DNA of 64,000 nucleotides from Gemmatimonadota bacterium (GTDB taxonomy: Bacteria; Gemmatimonadota; Gemmatimonadetes; Longimicrobiales; Gaopeijiaceae). The stretch's first letter is position 1. Every line of letters begins with the position of its first letter. Location: assembly GCA_041390105.1 (NCBI GenBank), contig JAWKQO010000002.1:682001-746000 (forward strand), in the 5' to 3' direction. The position numbers and the translations under genes are program-made. The notes under the pieces were generated by a model. That model had not been told where the DNA came from, searched no databases, and saw only the letters and a list, made by a program, of their open reading frames with translations. This document shows positions 17,801 through 25,059 of this stretch, in pieces.

Positions 17801-18048
17801 TGCTCGTCGACTTCGTCCGCTTGGAGCTGGAGCGGGGTCGTCCCCTGGGCGAGGCCGTGGTGGCCTCTGGCCTGATCCGCTCGCGGCCCATCGTGCTCAC
17901 GGCGCTGGCCGTGGTCATCGGCGGGCTCGTGATGGTCACCGACCCGATCTTCCAGGGGTTGGGCATCGCGTTGATCAGCGGGGCGCTGGTAGCCACGCTG
18001 CTCACGCTCGTCGCCATCCCACTTCTCTACTACGAGATGAACCGATGA
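14887..18048 (+). CDS. RND efflux transporter permease
   Basis: The 1053-residue proton-driven inner-membrane pump of the tripartite system. It has the expected layout: one N-terminal helix, a large periplasmic loop (about 40-340), helices 2-6 with the RND signature GILVDDAIVVVENI carrying the proton-relay aspartates, a second loop (about 570-860), and helices 8-12 (TSMIGMIALAGIIVRNSILLVDF). The second loop begins with VKVKMLPFDNKSEFQLIVDMP. The N-terminal cytosolic start SGGIAQRFLHSKL resembles the AcrB/CusA class in general; the substrate (drug or metal) is not decided by sequence. The downstream PII-like gene hints at metals. Confidence 0.93.
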   Translation: MKTGPSGGIAQRFLHSKLTPLLIGASMAAGVGGLLTTPREEEPQIRVPMIDVAVGLPGAGPREVERRIVEPLERALWEVPGIEYLYSASQSDGALVTARFEVGTEPETALTRLYGKLLANAASAPPGATPPLVTLHGINEVPILTLTFSSATDATGGYLLRQQAAELAAEIKRIPDVAETWVVGGAPREVSVTLDPAALAARGLSAAVVLHALGTSNVELPAGSLVAANRVVPVRIGHLLRRPDQVAEVVVGTYQGRAVRLGDVAQVEDGPAEPDQYVAHLDGEPDARFESAVTLAIAKREGTNAADIAEHVLERVEDLRGAVLAEDVRVTETRNYGETATEKSRELLQHILIATLGVALLVWFALGWREAVVVLVAVPVTLALTLLVYRLYGYTLNRITLFALVFAIGILVDDAIVVVENIARHLGMGRRHADEAAVIAVDEVGNPTILATLTVIAAILPMAFVSGLMGPYMRPIPVGASVAMVFSLVVAFAITPYLAVRLLKGHAAEHPTGGGSEEEPLPQGRVAQSYRRALEGWIASDRKRWSAYGVMVALLLLSMLLVPLKLVKVKMLPFDNKSEFQLIVDMPEGTTLERTNEVAQALALAVADDPDVRDVQTYAGIGAPFNFNGLVRHYFLRRGPTVADVQVNLVDRHERDDQSHAIALRLRPRVDSVARAYGASVKLAEIPPGPPVLATLTAEVYGPDYEQQIESARRVKEVFERTEGVVDVDWTVEAEHRQVRAAIAQAEALRAGVTPEDLARTVAAASGGAVGGLLHDEHAAEPVPVRVRLAPADRAVVGDLASLPIATPTGVRRLGTLASFDSVPAPVTLHRKNLRPVVYVTADVAGALESPAYAMLAMRHDLADGPEGVDVYYAASPTLTEKPFLVWDGEWKITVDVFRDLGIAFAAVLVLIYVLVVAWFQSFTIPLVIMAPIPLTLIGILPAHALSGAFFTATSMIGMIALAGIIVRNSILLVDFVRLELERGRPLGEAVVASGLIRSRPIVLTALAVVIGGLVMVTDPIFQGLGIALISGALVATLLTLVAIPLLYYEMNR

Positions 18049-18335
18049 AGATGCTACTGATCTTCGTGGACGCCGATCACGCCGAAGACGTCGGCACGCT
18101 CCTCGACGGCTCGGGTGTGGCGGGGTGGAGCGAGATCCCGACGGTGTTGGGGCGCGGCTCCACCGGACGCAAGCTGGGGACGCGTGCGTTCCCGGGATCG
18201 TCCACACTGTTCTTCGCTGCTGTCGCCGCCGCGGACGCAGAGCGGGTGATCGGCGATCTTCGTCGACTGGCGGCGGACCGGGGCCCCGAGGAGGGCATCC
18301 GAGTCTACGCTCTGGACACCCAGGAGGTCTTGTGA
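18045..18335 (+). CDS. Small PII-like regulatory protein of the efflux operon
   Basis: A 96-residue protein with the alternating strand/helix pattern of the PII/CutA-type ferredoxin-like fold: MKMLLIFVDADHAEDVGTLLDGSGV at the start, a loop like the PII T-loop (GRGSTGRKLGTRAFPGSS) and a final helix/strand (VIGDLRRLAADRGPEEGIRVYAL). PII-like proteins of this kind are known beside RND metal-efflux genes (the PII-NG/DUF3240 type). A plausible role is sensing ligand or metal and tuning the pump, but this is inferred. Its start overlaps the pump stop (ATGA), and its stop overlaps or abuts the next gene. Confidence 0.75.
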   Translation: MKMLLIFVDADHAEDVGTLLDGSGVAGWSEIPTVLGRGSTGRKLGTRAFPGSSTLFFAAVAAADAERVIGDLRRLAADRGPEEGIRVYALDTQEVL

Positions 18336-18337
18336 GG

Positions 18338-18520
18338 ATGCAGTACTTGATTCGTCGGATCGCCGGTCTGTTCGTGCTGGGCTCATTGGCCCTGGGCTGG
18401 TGGGTGCATCCGGCGTGGTTCCTGTTCACCGCCTTCGTGGGGCTGAACCTGTTCCAGTCCAGCGTCACGCACTGGTGCCCGATGGAGAGGATCCTGGCGC
18501 GGGCCGGCGTGCACGACTGA
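18338..18520 (+). CDS. DUF2892 (YgaP-type) small membrane protein
   Basis: A 60-residue protein with two transmembrane segments (RIAGLFVLGSLALGWW; WFLFTAFVGLNLFQSSVTH) and the typical ending CPMERILARAGV of DUF2892 proteins. These often accompany rhodanese or ArsR-regulated sulfur and metal genes. ATG 18338 lies 10 bases after GGAGG (18323-18327). GTG 18332, four bases after the same GGAGG and overlapping the previous stop, would add two residues. It is the last gene of the efflux operon. The conserved Cys in WCPMERI could link to thiol chemistry, which would fit a thiol-type ArsR sensor. Confidence 0.85.
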   Translation: MQYLIRRIAGLFVLGSLALGWWVHPAWFLFTAFVGLNLFQSSVTHWCPMERILARAGVHD

Positions 18521-18609
18521 CGAGAAAGCCACGCCTACCCCCGGAAGGCTGATCTCTCCCCCGTCGGTGCGCTGGAACGGACGCGGTGATCCCGCGCCTG
18601 CGGCCCGTC

Positions 18610-19452
18610 TCAGCGCGAGAACGTGTCGCAGGCGTCCGGATCCCCCTGCTGGAGCCCGACGCGCAGCCATTGTAGCCGCTGTTCCGAGGAGCCGTGCGTG
18701 AACGCCTCCGGAACGACACGGCCCTGGGTCTGTTGTTGGATGCGGTCGTCTCCGATGGCGGCCGCAGCGCGCAGTCCTTCCTCGGCGTCGCCGGTCTGCA
18801 GCATTCCCCGGCGCGCTGCCGAGTTGCCCCAGACGCCCGCGAGACAATCGGCCTGCAGCTCGAGTCGCACGGAAAGCTCGTTGGCCTGACTGGGCCGCGC
18901 CTGTTGCAGGCGGGTCACCTCGGCCGAGATGCCGAGTACCTTCTGGACATGGTGGCCGATCTCGTGCGCCAGCACATAGGCTTGGGCGAAGTCGCCGGGC
19001 GCTCCGAAGCGGCGGGCCAATTCGTCGTAGAACACCAGGTCGAGATACACCTTCTCGTCCTGCGGACAGTAGAAGGGGCCCATGGCGGATTGCCCCATGC
19101 CACAGGCGGACGGGGTGGCGTCCCGAAACAGGACCAGGCTGGTTTCGCGGTAGGCGGTGCCCTGGGAAGGCAGCAGCTGCTGCCACACCCCCTGCATGTC
19201 GTCCAACAGGAACGACACGAAGTCGACCAGCTCCTCCTCGGCGGCGGTCGTCTGCAGGGGGCCTTCCGAGGTTTGCGTGCCTCCGCTGTTTGCGACCACC
19301 GGTCCCAGGATCTGCAGCACCTCCGGTCCGAAGAAGAAGCTCAGGATGAGCAGGAGCACGGTGCCGCCGATTCCGACGCCGGCACGGCTCACCCGCTGTG
19401 CGCGCCGGTCCTCCAGGTTACGGCTCCGACCTCGCTTCTCCCACTGCACCAT
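18610..19452 (-). CDS. YpfJ-type neutral zinc metallopeptidase, membrane-anchored
   Basis: A 280-residue protein of the putative neutral zinc metallopeptidase family. It has a short basic N-terminus, one transmembrane helix (about 26-45, GGTVLLLILSFFFG), a flexible linker, and a catalytic domain with HEIGHH, whose two His bind zinc, and a downstream third-ligand region (ELQADCLAGVWG, with Glu/Asp). The upstream segments SACGMGQSAMGPFYCP and VYLDLVFYDEL are family signatures. Its protein substrate is unknown. It is the last gene of a minus-strand set with the HI0933 flavoprotein (13-base gap) and converges with the efflux operon. Confidence 0.92.
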   Translation of the reverse strand: MVQWEKRGRSRNLEDRRAQRVSRAGVGIGGTVLLLILSFFFGPEVLQILGPVVANSGGTQTSEGPLQTTAAEEELVDFVSFLLDDMQGVWQQLLPSQGTAYRETSLVLFRDATPSACGMGQSAMGPFYCPQDEKVYLDLVFYDELARRFGAPGDFAQAYVLAHEIGHHVQKVLGISAEVTRLQQARPSQANELSVRLELQADCLAGVWGNSAARRGMLQTGDAEEGLRAAAAIGDDRIQQQTQGRVVPEAFTHGSSEQRLQWLRVGLQQGDPDACDTFSR

Positions 19453-19465
19453 CCGCGCTGCCTCC

Positions 19466-20746
19466 TCAAACGTCCCCGGGCCTGGCTTGCGGCCCCATGC
19501 AATAGGCTACCGCTCCGCGGCCAGCCGCGCGACCGGTGCTCCAGGCCCACTGGAAGTTGTGGCCTCCGATGGGGCCAAACGCATCCAGGACCTCGCCGCA
19601 GAAGAAGAGGCCCGGAGTGCGGTGGCTCTGGAGCGTATGGGGATCCACCTCGGACAAGGCCACCCCACCCCCAGTCACCTCCGCCTTCTTGTAGCCCTCG
19701 TCTCCGGTCCAGGGGAGCGGGTAGTCGCAGAGGAGCTCCAGCAAGGCCATCCGTTCGTTGCGCCGAAGCTGCGCCAGCGCTCTCTCGGCCGGCACGGCTG
19801 ACTCGGCACAGAGTTGCTGGGCGAGGCGTTCGGGAAGGTGAGCGGCGAGCACCCTGGCTACGGAGCCACTGCCCGTGCGCAGGTCGGCCTCCCAATCGTC
19901 CCGGCTCCGCGGACTCCAGCGCACCAGAAGTCGACCCGCCGCCGGAGCTTCCGCGCCGATGCCCAGACGAGCGCGGGTGGCGAGGTGCGACGCGTCCAAC
20001 ACGGCCGGTCCGCTCCAGCCGCGGTGGGTGAACAGGAAGCCGCCGCGCGTCTGGAAGCGGGGGCGTGCGGACGGAGCGCGCACCTCCGCCACGAGGGAGA
20101 CGCCGGCAAGATGGACGTGCGGCGACGGCTCGGCGGTCAGCGGCGTGAGCGCCGGATAGGTCGGATGCACGACGTGGCCAAGGCGAGCCGCCAGGTCCAG
20201 CCCGAACCCGTCACTTCCGGTGGCGGGCACGGACAGGCCGCCCGTGGCCACCACCACCGCGCCAGCTTCCAGTGGGGGGGCTCCGTCGAGATGGAGCGTC
20301 CACCCGCCCGGATCCGGTCGCACGTCGGTCACACGTGCGCCGAACCACAGCCGTGCCCCGCTGGCCCGCACCGCGCCCACCAGCGCGTCCCGGACGTCGC
20401 GAGCCTTGCCGCTGGTCGGAAACAGCTTCGCCGACTCCGCCTCGAGTGTCAGTGGGAGCCGCAGCTCCGACTCGAAGAAGCTCCGCTGCTCCGCCAGCGG
20501 CCAACCTCGCAGCAGGCGATGCAGCAACCGTGGCGGCGAGTCGGTGACGAAGGCGCCGGCACGTTCTTCGGCTGGAAGCACGTTGCAGCGGCCGCCGCCG
20601 CTGATGAGGATCTTGCGGCCTCCGTCGACGGTGCGTTCGAGAAGCACAACGGAGGCCCCTGCTCTCGCGGCGTGCCACGCCGCCATGAGGCCGGCCGCGC
20701 CTGCACCAACGACCGCGACCGGCCTGGGTGCGGGGGGCGCGGTCAC
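19466..20746 (-). CDS. HI0933/BaiN-family FAD-dependent oxidoreductase
   Basis: A 426-residue flavoprotein with an N-terminal FAD-binding Rossmann motif (AVVGAGAAGLMAAWHAARAG), the family hallmark GGRKILISGGGRCNV, the second nucleotide stretch AVVVATGGLSVPATGSDGFGLDLAARLGH, and the closing FFCGEVLDAFGPIGGHNFQWAWSTG. The physiological substrate of this family is mostly unsettled; some members reduce bile-acid-like enones. The start codon is GTG 20746 and no good ribosome-binding site is seen. It lies 38 bases downstream of the ADOP permease gene on the same strand. Confidence 0.9.
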   Translation of the reverse strand: MTAPPAPRPVAVVGAGAAGLMAAWHAARAGASVVLLERTVDGGRKILISGGGRCNVLPAEERAGAFVTDSPPRLLHRLLRGWPLAEQRSFFESELRLPLTLEAESAKLFPTSGKARDVRDALVGAVRASGARLWFGARVTDVRPDPGGWTLHLDGAPPLEAGAVVVATGGLSVPATGSDGFGLDLAARLGHVVHPTYPALTPLTAEPSPHVHLAGVSLVAEVRAPSARPRFQTRGGFLFTHRGWSGPAVLDASHLATRARLGIGAEAPAAGRLLVRWSPRSRDDWEADLRTGSGSVARVLAAHLPERLAQQLCAESAVPAERALAQLRRNERMALLELLCDYPLPWTGDEGYKKAEVTGGGVALSEVDPHTLQSHRTPGLFFCGEVLDAFGPIGGHNFQWAWSTGRAAGRGAVAYCMGPQARPGDV

Positions 20747-20784
20747 AGGGCAGGGGAAGGGAGTCGCACGGGGATCACGACCGC

Positions 20785-23508
20785 TCAGCCTTCTGCTCGC
20801 AGTGCTTCATTCGGTTGGATGGCCAGGACCCTGCGGGTAGGCACGTAGCAGGAGACGAGACCGACCAGGAACACGGTCCCCAGCGCCAGACCCAACGCTA
20901 GCAGGAATGCCCCCAGCGTGGCGTAGCCTGCCCCCGATCCCCCCCGTAGCTGGTAGAACACCCGGGCGGCCAGTGGCATCCCGAGCAGGGCGCCGATCAC
21001 GATCTGAAGGAGGGAGCGGCGTAGGATGGTCAGGACCAGTGAAGAACGCGACGCGCCCAGGGCGGTGCGGACACCGATCTCGCGGGTCCGCTCGGATACC
21101 GAGAAGGACATCATCGCGTAGATCCCCGAGATCACCAGGACCATTAGGATCGCCACCAGCAGCGCCAGCCCGGCCGCGACGGCGAGGACCACATACCAAT
21201 CGCCCTGGCTCACCTGGTCGAGCGGTTGCGGTACTCCCATGATTGCGTCGGGCGCCACGTCCTCCACGAGCTCTCGCACGCGGGGAATGAGGCTCTCCGG
21301 CACGACGCTGGCGTGGATGCCGAGTTGTAGAGGATTGATCGCTCCCGCGGCAGCCGGAAGGTAGATGGCCTCACCGCTCGCCGGGTTCACCATGTTGATG
21401 CCTGCGTGTCCCACGACGCCGACGATCTGGTACCACGGCGATTCCTCGTTGCCCGCAGCCGTCAGGAAGCGGAGCCGCTGACCAATGGGGTCGCGACCGG
21501 CGAGCAGTCGTTCAACGAACGGCGTGTTCACGATCACAGCGGTGGCATCGCCATCCAGGTCGCCCAGCTCGAAGTCGCGTCCGTCGAGGACGGGCAGCTC
21601 CAGGGCCGCGAAGAAACCCACGTCGGCGCGAACGACCCGGACCCACCATCCGGGCGAGCCGTTCGAGCGGGTGACGCCATCGAGCTCGATCGGACGAGAC
21701 CGCGCGTCCATGCGCGGCAAGGCATCGGCCACGGCTACACTCCGCACGCCTGGCTCGCCTTCGAGACGCTCGACCAGCGTCCGCTGGACCGCTGCGAAAC
21801 GGTCGACGATCCGCTGTTGCGCCGAATTTCCCCCGCCGAGCAGCTCCGCGTCGGGCATGCGGAGCTCCACCGTGAGGTACTCCTCGGAAGGAATGCTCGC
21901 GGCCCGCGCTGCCCTGGCCGCATCTGTCATCTGGCTCGCCAACACGAACGCGAGGGACACGACCGCCACGGATACGCCGACGTCGGCAACCACCAGGGCG
22001 CCGGTGAGCCCACCGAAGCGGATCCCCGATCGACCGGCGTTGGCCCTGCGGATGTTGTCACTGACGTTGCGCCCGGTGATGCGAAACGCGGGCACGACTC
22101 CCGCCACGGTCGCGCTGAGGATCGCCAGAACCAGGGCAGTGAGCACGCTGCGGCCTGTGACGTCGAGGGACAGCCAGTAGGGAAGGGTATCGACACCCGC
22201 CCAACCGGCGAAGTCCACTCGGCCCAGAGCCCAACCGAACGTGAACACCCCGAACCCCGCGGCGAGCAGGGAAAGAACGAGGGTCTCGACGAAGAGTTGG
22301 GACACGATACGGGCGCGACCGGCCCCCAGGGCGCCCCGGATGGAGAGCTCGCGGAAGCGGGTCGCCGTCCGTGCGAGGATCAGCATCGCGACGTTGCCAC
22401 AGGCCACCAGCAGAAGAAGCAGCGCCAGAATCTGAAAGAAGAGGTACTCCGGTAGGCTTCGCAGACCTCCGCGTGGGAGGCCGAGAAACGAGTAGGCGAA
22501 GGGAACCACCTCGGATTGCAGGCGGGCCCGTTCTTCGCCGCGATGGTCGCTGGGCCCACGTCCGGCGGCGCTCACCTCCGCTTGGGCCTCCTCGACGGAT
22601 ACACCATCGGCCAGGCGCCCCAAGACCCCAAGACCCTGGAACCGGCCCGTGGAGGCGACCGGTTCCTCTCGGAGAGGCAGCCACAGCTGCTGGCTCCAAG
22701 GAAAGAGAAAGCCCTCCGGCATGATGCCGACCACGGTGTGTGGGGTGCCACCGATCCGGACCGTCCGTCCCACGAGCGAGGGATCGGCGCCGAAGCGTGA
22801 CGTCCACAGTCCATGTCCGATGACCACGACATCGGGTGCCCCGGGCAGCTCGTCGGAGGGAAGAAGCGCCCGCCCCAGCAGGGCCGCCCGGCGCAGGATC
22901 TCGAAGGTGGACGCAGTGACCTGCGCTCCGGACACGGGTGGGGCGCGGCCATCGTCCGAATCGACACGGAACGTGGAGCTTCGATACGCCCCCAGGAGCC
23001 CGAAGGACTCGAGCTCGCCGGCCCAGAACTCGTAGTCGTCGTAGAGAGGGGCCGGCACGCTGCTGGTTACGGGATCCCACAGGCGAAGCGCCCAAACGCG
23101 CCCCTCGGGATCCTCCGGTAGTGGCGCATCGAACACGCCGGACAGGTGCAGCGGGGCCAGTCCAACGGGAATGCCCACTGCCAGCGCGAAGACCGCGACC
23201 AACGTCAACCAGGGATGCTTGCGGAGCATCCGAACACCCAGCTTCACGTCGAGCATGGAGAAGCGGATCCCATCGAAGAACCGGAGACCTCGCGCCGCCC
23301 GTGCGTCTTCCCTGTGCGTCTCTACGTGGCCGAACTCCAGTCGCGCCTGCCGGGCCGCCTCGTGGTGGGGGAGGCCGTCTCGGACCAGATGCTCGGTGCG
23401 AAGCTCGATGTGGTGGCGGAACTCCTCGAGCATCTCGGCTTCGATCTGCGATCGCCGCCGCAGGCCTACCAGAAGGGAGCGTGCCCGCGCCAGCAGTCCC
23501 CGGATCAT
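20785..23508 (-). CDS. ADOP-type (duplicated MacB/FtsX) ABC transporter permease
   Basis: A 907-residue permease of the acidobacterial duplicated orphan permease type. It begins with a short helical domain (about residues 1-85, RRRSQIEAEMLEEFRHHIELRTEH...ARQARLEFGH) shared by ADOPs that sit beside PadR genes. Two MacB-like halves follow, each with a periplasmic MacB_PCD domain (EGFLFPWSQQLWLPLREEP in the first) and an FtsX domain (ELSIRGALGAGRARIVSQLF; EIGVRTALGASRSSLVLTIL). No ATPase gene is next to it. Start ATG 23508 was chosen over the much longer open frame that overlaps padR. It is 26 bases after padR and is surely co-transcribed with it. Confidence 0.9.
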   Translation of the reverse strand: MIRGLLARARSLLVGLRRRSQIEAEMLEEFRHHIELRTEHLVRDGLPHHEAARQARLEFGHVETHREDARAARGLRFFDGIRFSMLDVKLGVRMLRKHPWLTLVAVFALAVGIPVGLAPLHLSGVFDAPLPEDPEGRVWALRLWDPVTSSVPAPLYDDYEFWAGELESFGLLGAYRSSTFRVDSDDGRAPPVSGAQVTASTFEILRRAALLGRALLPSDELPGAPDVVVIGHGLWTSRFGADPSLVGRTVRIGGTPHTVVGIMPEGFLFPWSQQLWLPLREEPVASTGRFQGLGVLGRLADGVSVEEAQAEVSAAGRGPSDHRGEERARLQSEVVPFAYSFLGLPRGGLRSLPEYLFFQILALLLLLVACGNVAMLILARTATRFRELSIRGALGAGRARIVSQLFVETLVLSLLAAGFGVFTFGWALGRVDFAGWAGVDTLPYWLSLDVTGRSVLTALVLAILSATVAGVVPAFRITGRNVSDNIRRANAGRSGIRFGGLTGALVVADVGVSVAVVSLAFVLASQMTDAARAARAASIPSEEYLTVELRMPDAELLGGGNSAQQRIVDRFAAVQRTLVERLEGEPGVRSVAVADALPRMDARSRPIELDGVTRSNGSPGWWVRVVRADVGFFAALELPVLDGRDFELGDLDGDATAVIVNTPFVERLLAGRDPIGQRLRFLTAAGNEESPWYQIVGVVGHAGINMVNPASGEAIYLPAAAGAINPLQLGIHASVVPESLIPRVRELVEDVAPDAIMGVPQPLDQVSQGDWYVVLAVAAGLALLVAILMVLVISGIYAMMSFSVSERTREIGVRTALGASRSSLVLTILRRSLLQIVIGALLGMPLAARVFYQLRGGSGAGYATLGAFLLALGLALGTVFLVGLVSCYVPTRRVLAIQPNEALRAEG

Positions 23509-23534
23509 CGATGGTCGGCTTCTGGGATCCACCC

Positions 23535-23876
23535 TCAGATCTCCTGAGGCGTTGCGGTCAGAGCCAGGGCGATCGCGTCGGAGAGGCGGTTCCAGCTGGC
23601 CCTCTCTTCTCCGAAGCGGCGCTGGCCGGCGGCGGTCAGCCGGTAGAACTTGGCGCGGCGGTTGTTCTCCGAGGTCCCCCATTCGCTCGCGATCCAGCCG
23701 CGGTGTTCCAGACGGTAGAGGGCCGGATAGAGGGCTCCCTGCTTGATCTCGAGGGCGCCCCCCGAGATCTGCTCGATCCGGAGCAGGACCCCGTAGCCGT
23801 GGACGGTCCCCAAAGAGATGGCCTTCAGGATCAGCAGATCCAGGGTACCGGGAAGGGGGTCGGCGCGGTCGGACAC
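23535..23876 (-). CDS. PadR-family transcriptional repressor
   Basis: A 113-residue winged-helix regulator: PGTLDLLILKAISLGTVHGYGVLLRIEQIS, then EIKQGALYPALYRLEHRGWIASEW and the wing ENNRRAKFYRLTAAGQRRF, all typical of PadR. It very likely represses its own operon with the ADOP permease. GTG 23876 is the start: AGGAGA lies four bases upstream and is itself the arm of an operator repeat, so bound repressor would also cover the ribosome-binding-site DNA. The ligand is unknown. Proteins of this subgroup pair with ADOP permeases across Acidobacteria and Gemmatimonadota. Confidence 0.93.
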   Translation of the reverse strand: MSDRADPLPGTLDLLILKAISLGTVHGYGVLLRIEQISGGALEIKQGALYPALYRLEHRGWIASEWGTSENNRRAKFYRLTAAGQRRFGEERASWNRLSDAIALALTATPQEI

Positions 23877-23880
23877 AGAC

Positions 23881-23933
23881 TCTCCTAGATAAGTTAGGAG
23901 AACATAGGCCGCTCTCCTAATCTGTCAAGGAGA
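23881..23933 (-). promoter_or_regulatory. padR-ADOP promoter bracketed by two operator repeats
   Basis: Two copies of a 7-7-7 inverted repeat lie 32 bp apart: TCTCCTA-N7-TAGGAGA at 23881-23901 (perfect) and TCTCCTA-N7-AAGGAGA at 23913-23933 (one mismatch). On the minus strand a consensus -35 TTGACA (23928-23923), a 16-base spacer and -10 TATGTT (23906-23901) lie among them. The upstream repeat covers the -35, and the downstream repeat covers the end of the -10, the start point and the ribosome-binding site. The repeats are seen directly; binding by PadR is inferred. Confidence 0.85.
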
Positions 23934-24022
23934 AGAAGGATCGCCCTTCGGGTACCTTCCGTCGTCCGTGAGCCCGCCGGTCGGGTCCACATGTGCCGGA
24001 TCGTCGCAGGAGGGACGCTGCG

Positions 24023-24811
24023 GTGTCGTTCAAGGTCGCTACCTGGAACATCAATTCCATCAAGGTCCGTCTGGACCGCGTCCTCAGCTGGCTGGAGCGC
24101 GAGGAGCCCGACGCGCTCTGTCTCCAGGAGACCAAGATCCCGGATGACCAGTTTCCTTCTGAGGCCGTCCAGGAGGTCGGATATCACGCCGTCGTCCACG
24201 GCCAGAAGGCCTACAACGGTGTGGCCATCCTGAGCCGTCGCGAGCCCGTCGCAGTCGAGCGCGGGCTGCCTGGTGACGACGCGGATGCCGAAGCACGGCT
24301 CATCGCCGCGAACATCGGCGGCGTGCGGGTGATCAGCGCCTACTTCCCCAACGGCCAGATGGTGGGCACCGATCGCTACCAGGATAAGCTGCGTTGGATG
24401 GACCGGCTGCGGGAGCACCTGCAGTCCTCCCACACGCTCGGCCAGCGTCTGATCCTCGCTGGTGACTTCAACGTGGCTCCCACGGATGCGGACGTGGCTC
24501 ATCCCGACCGGTGGGGAGGCAGCGTGCTCTGTCACCACGAAGCCCGCCGGGCGCTGGCCCGTTTCGAGGATTGGGGGCTCGTCGATGTCGTCGCGGCGCA
24601 GCGTCCGCAAGACAACTGGTTCACGTGGTGGGACTATCAACGACTTGCCTTTCCGAAGAACGATGGCCTCAGAATCGACCACGTCTTCTGTACCCCTCCG
24701 CTCGCCCGGGTGGTGGCGGAGGTGCGCGTCGATCGGGATGCCCGCAAGAAGCTGGATTTCGAGTCCAAGCCTTCTGATCACGCACCGGTGATCGTGCGCT
24801 TCAAGTCCTGA
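24023..24811 (+). CDS. xthA: Exodeoxyribonuclease III (AP endonuclease)
   Basis: A 262-residue DNA-repair nuclease that cuts at abasic sites and trims 3' ends. The family motifs are all present: WNINSIKVRL, LCLQETK with the metal-binding Glu, YNGVAILSR, GDFNVAPTD (Asp/Asn), RIDHVF and SDHAPV with the catalytic His. GTG 24023 is the start, with AGGAGGG eight bases before it, and it places the conserved SFKVATWNINS at the N-terminus. The gene stands alone, divergent from padR and 248 bases before the large lipoprotein gene. Confidence 0.95.
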   Translation: MSFKVATWNINSIKVRLDRVLSWLEREEPDALCLQETKIPDDQFPSEAVQEVGYHAVVHGQKAYNGVAILSRREPVAVERGLPGDDADAEARLIAANIGGVRVISAYFPNGQMVGTDRYQDKLRWMDRLREHLQSSHTLGQRLILAGDFNVAPTDADVAHPDRWGGSVLCHHEARRALARFEDWGLVDVVAAQRPQDNWFTWWDYQRLAFPKNDGLRIDHVFCTPPLARVVAEVRVDRDARKKLDFESKPSDHAPVIVRFKS

Positions 24812-25059
24812 CCCCACCGGGCGCCCACCCCCTCGCAGCACAGCGTTCTCCCGGCCGTCGCCGTTCACTGTGCCCGCTCACGGGATTGCGTCGCTCGATC
24901 CGGTTTCACGGATTTAGAAAGAACAAAATCCGGCCGAGGACCTTTCCTCTCCGCCCCCGTAGTCTCCCACCTGACAGACCGGGGGCCTGGATCTCGTGAC
25001 CTTGGATTCAGCCGTCATCCCCGGTGACGGTGGTTTGATTCTGGAAGTGAGGAGGTCTT
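24812..25059 (+). other. Intergenic leader before the large lipoprotein gene
   Basis: A 248-base gap without a gene. It holds an AT-rich patch with a small inverted repeat, GGATTT/AAATCC (24910-24931), and ends in a strong ribosome-binding site (GAGGAGG) five bases before ATG 25060. I see no confident promoter boxes. The promoter of the lipoprotein gene should lie in or near the AT-rich patch. Confidence 0.5.
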
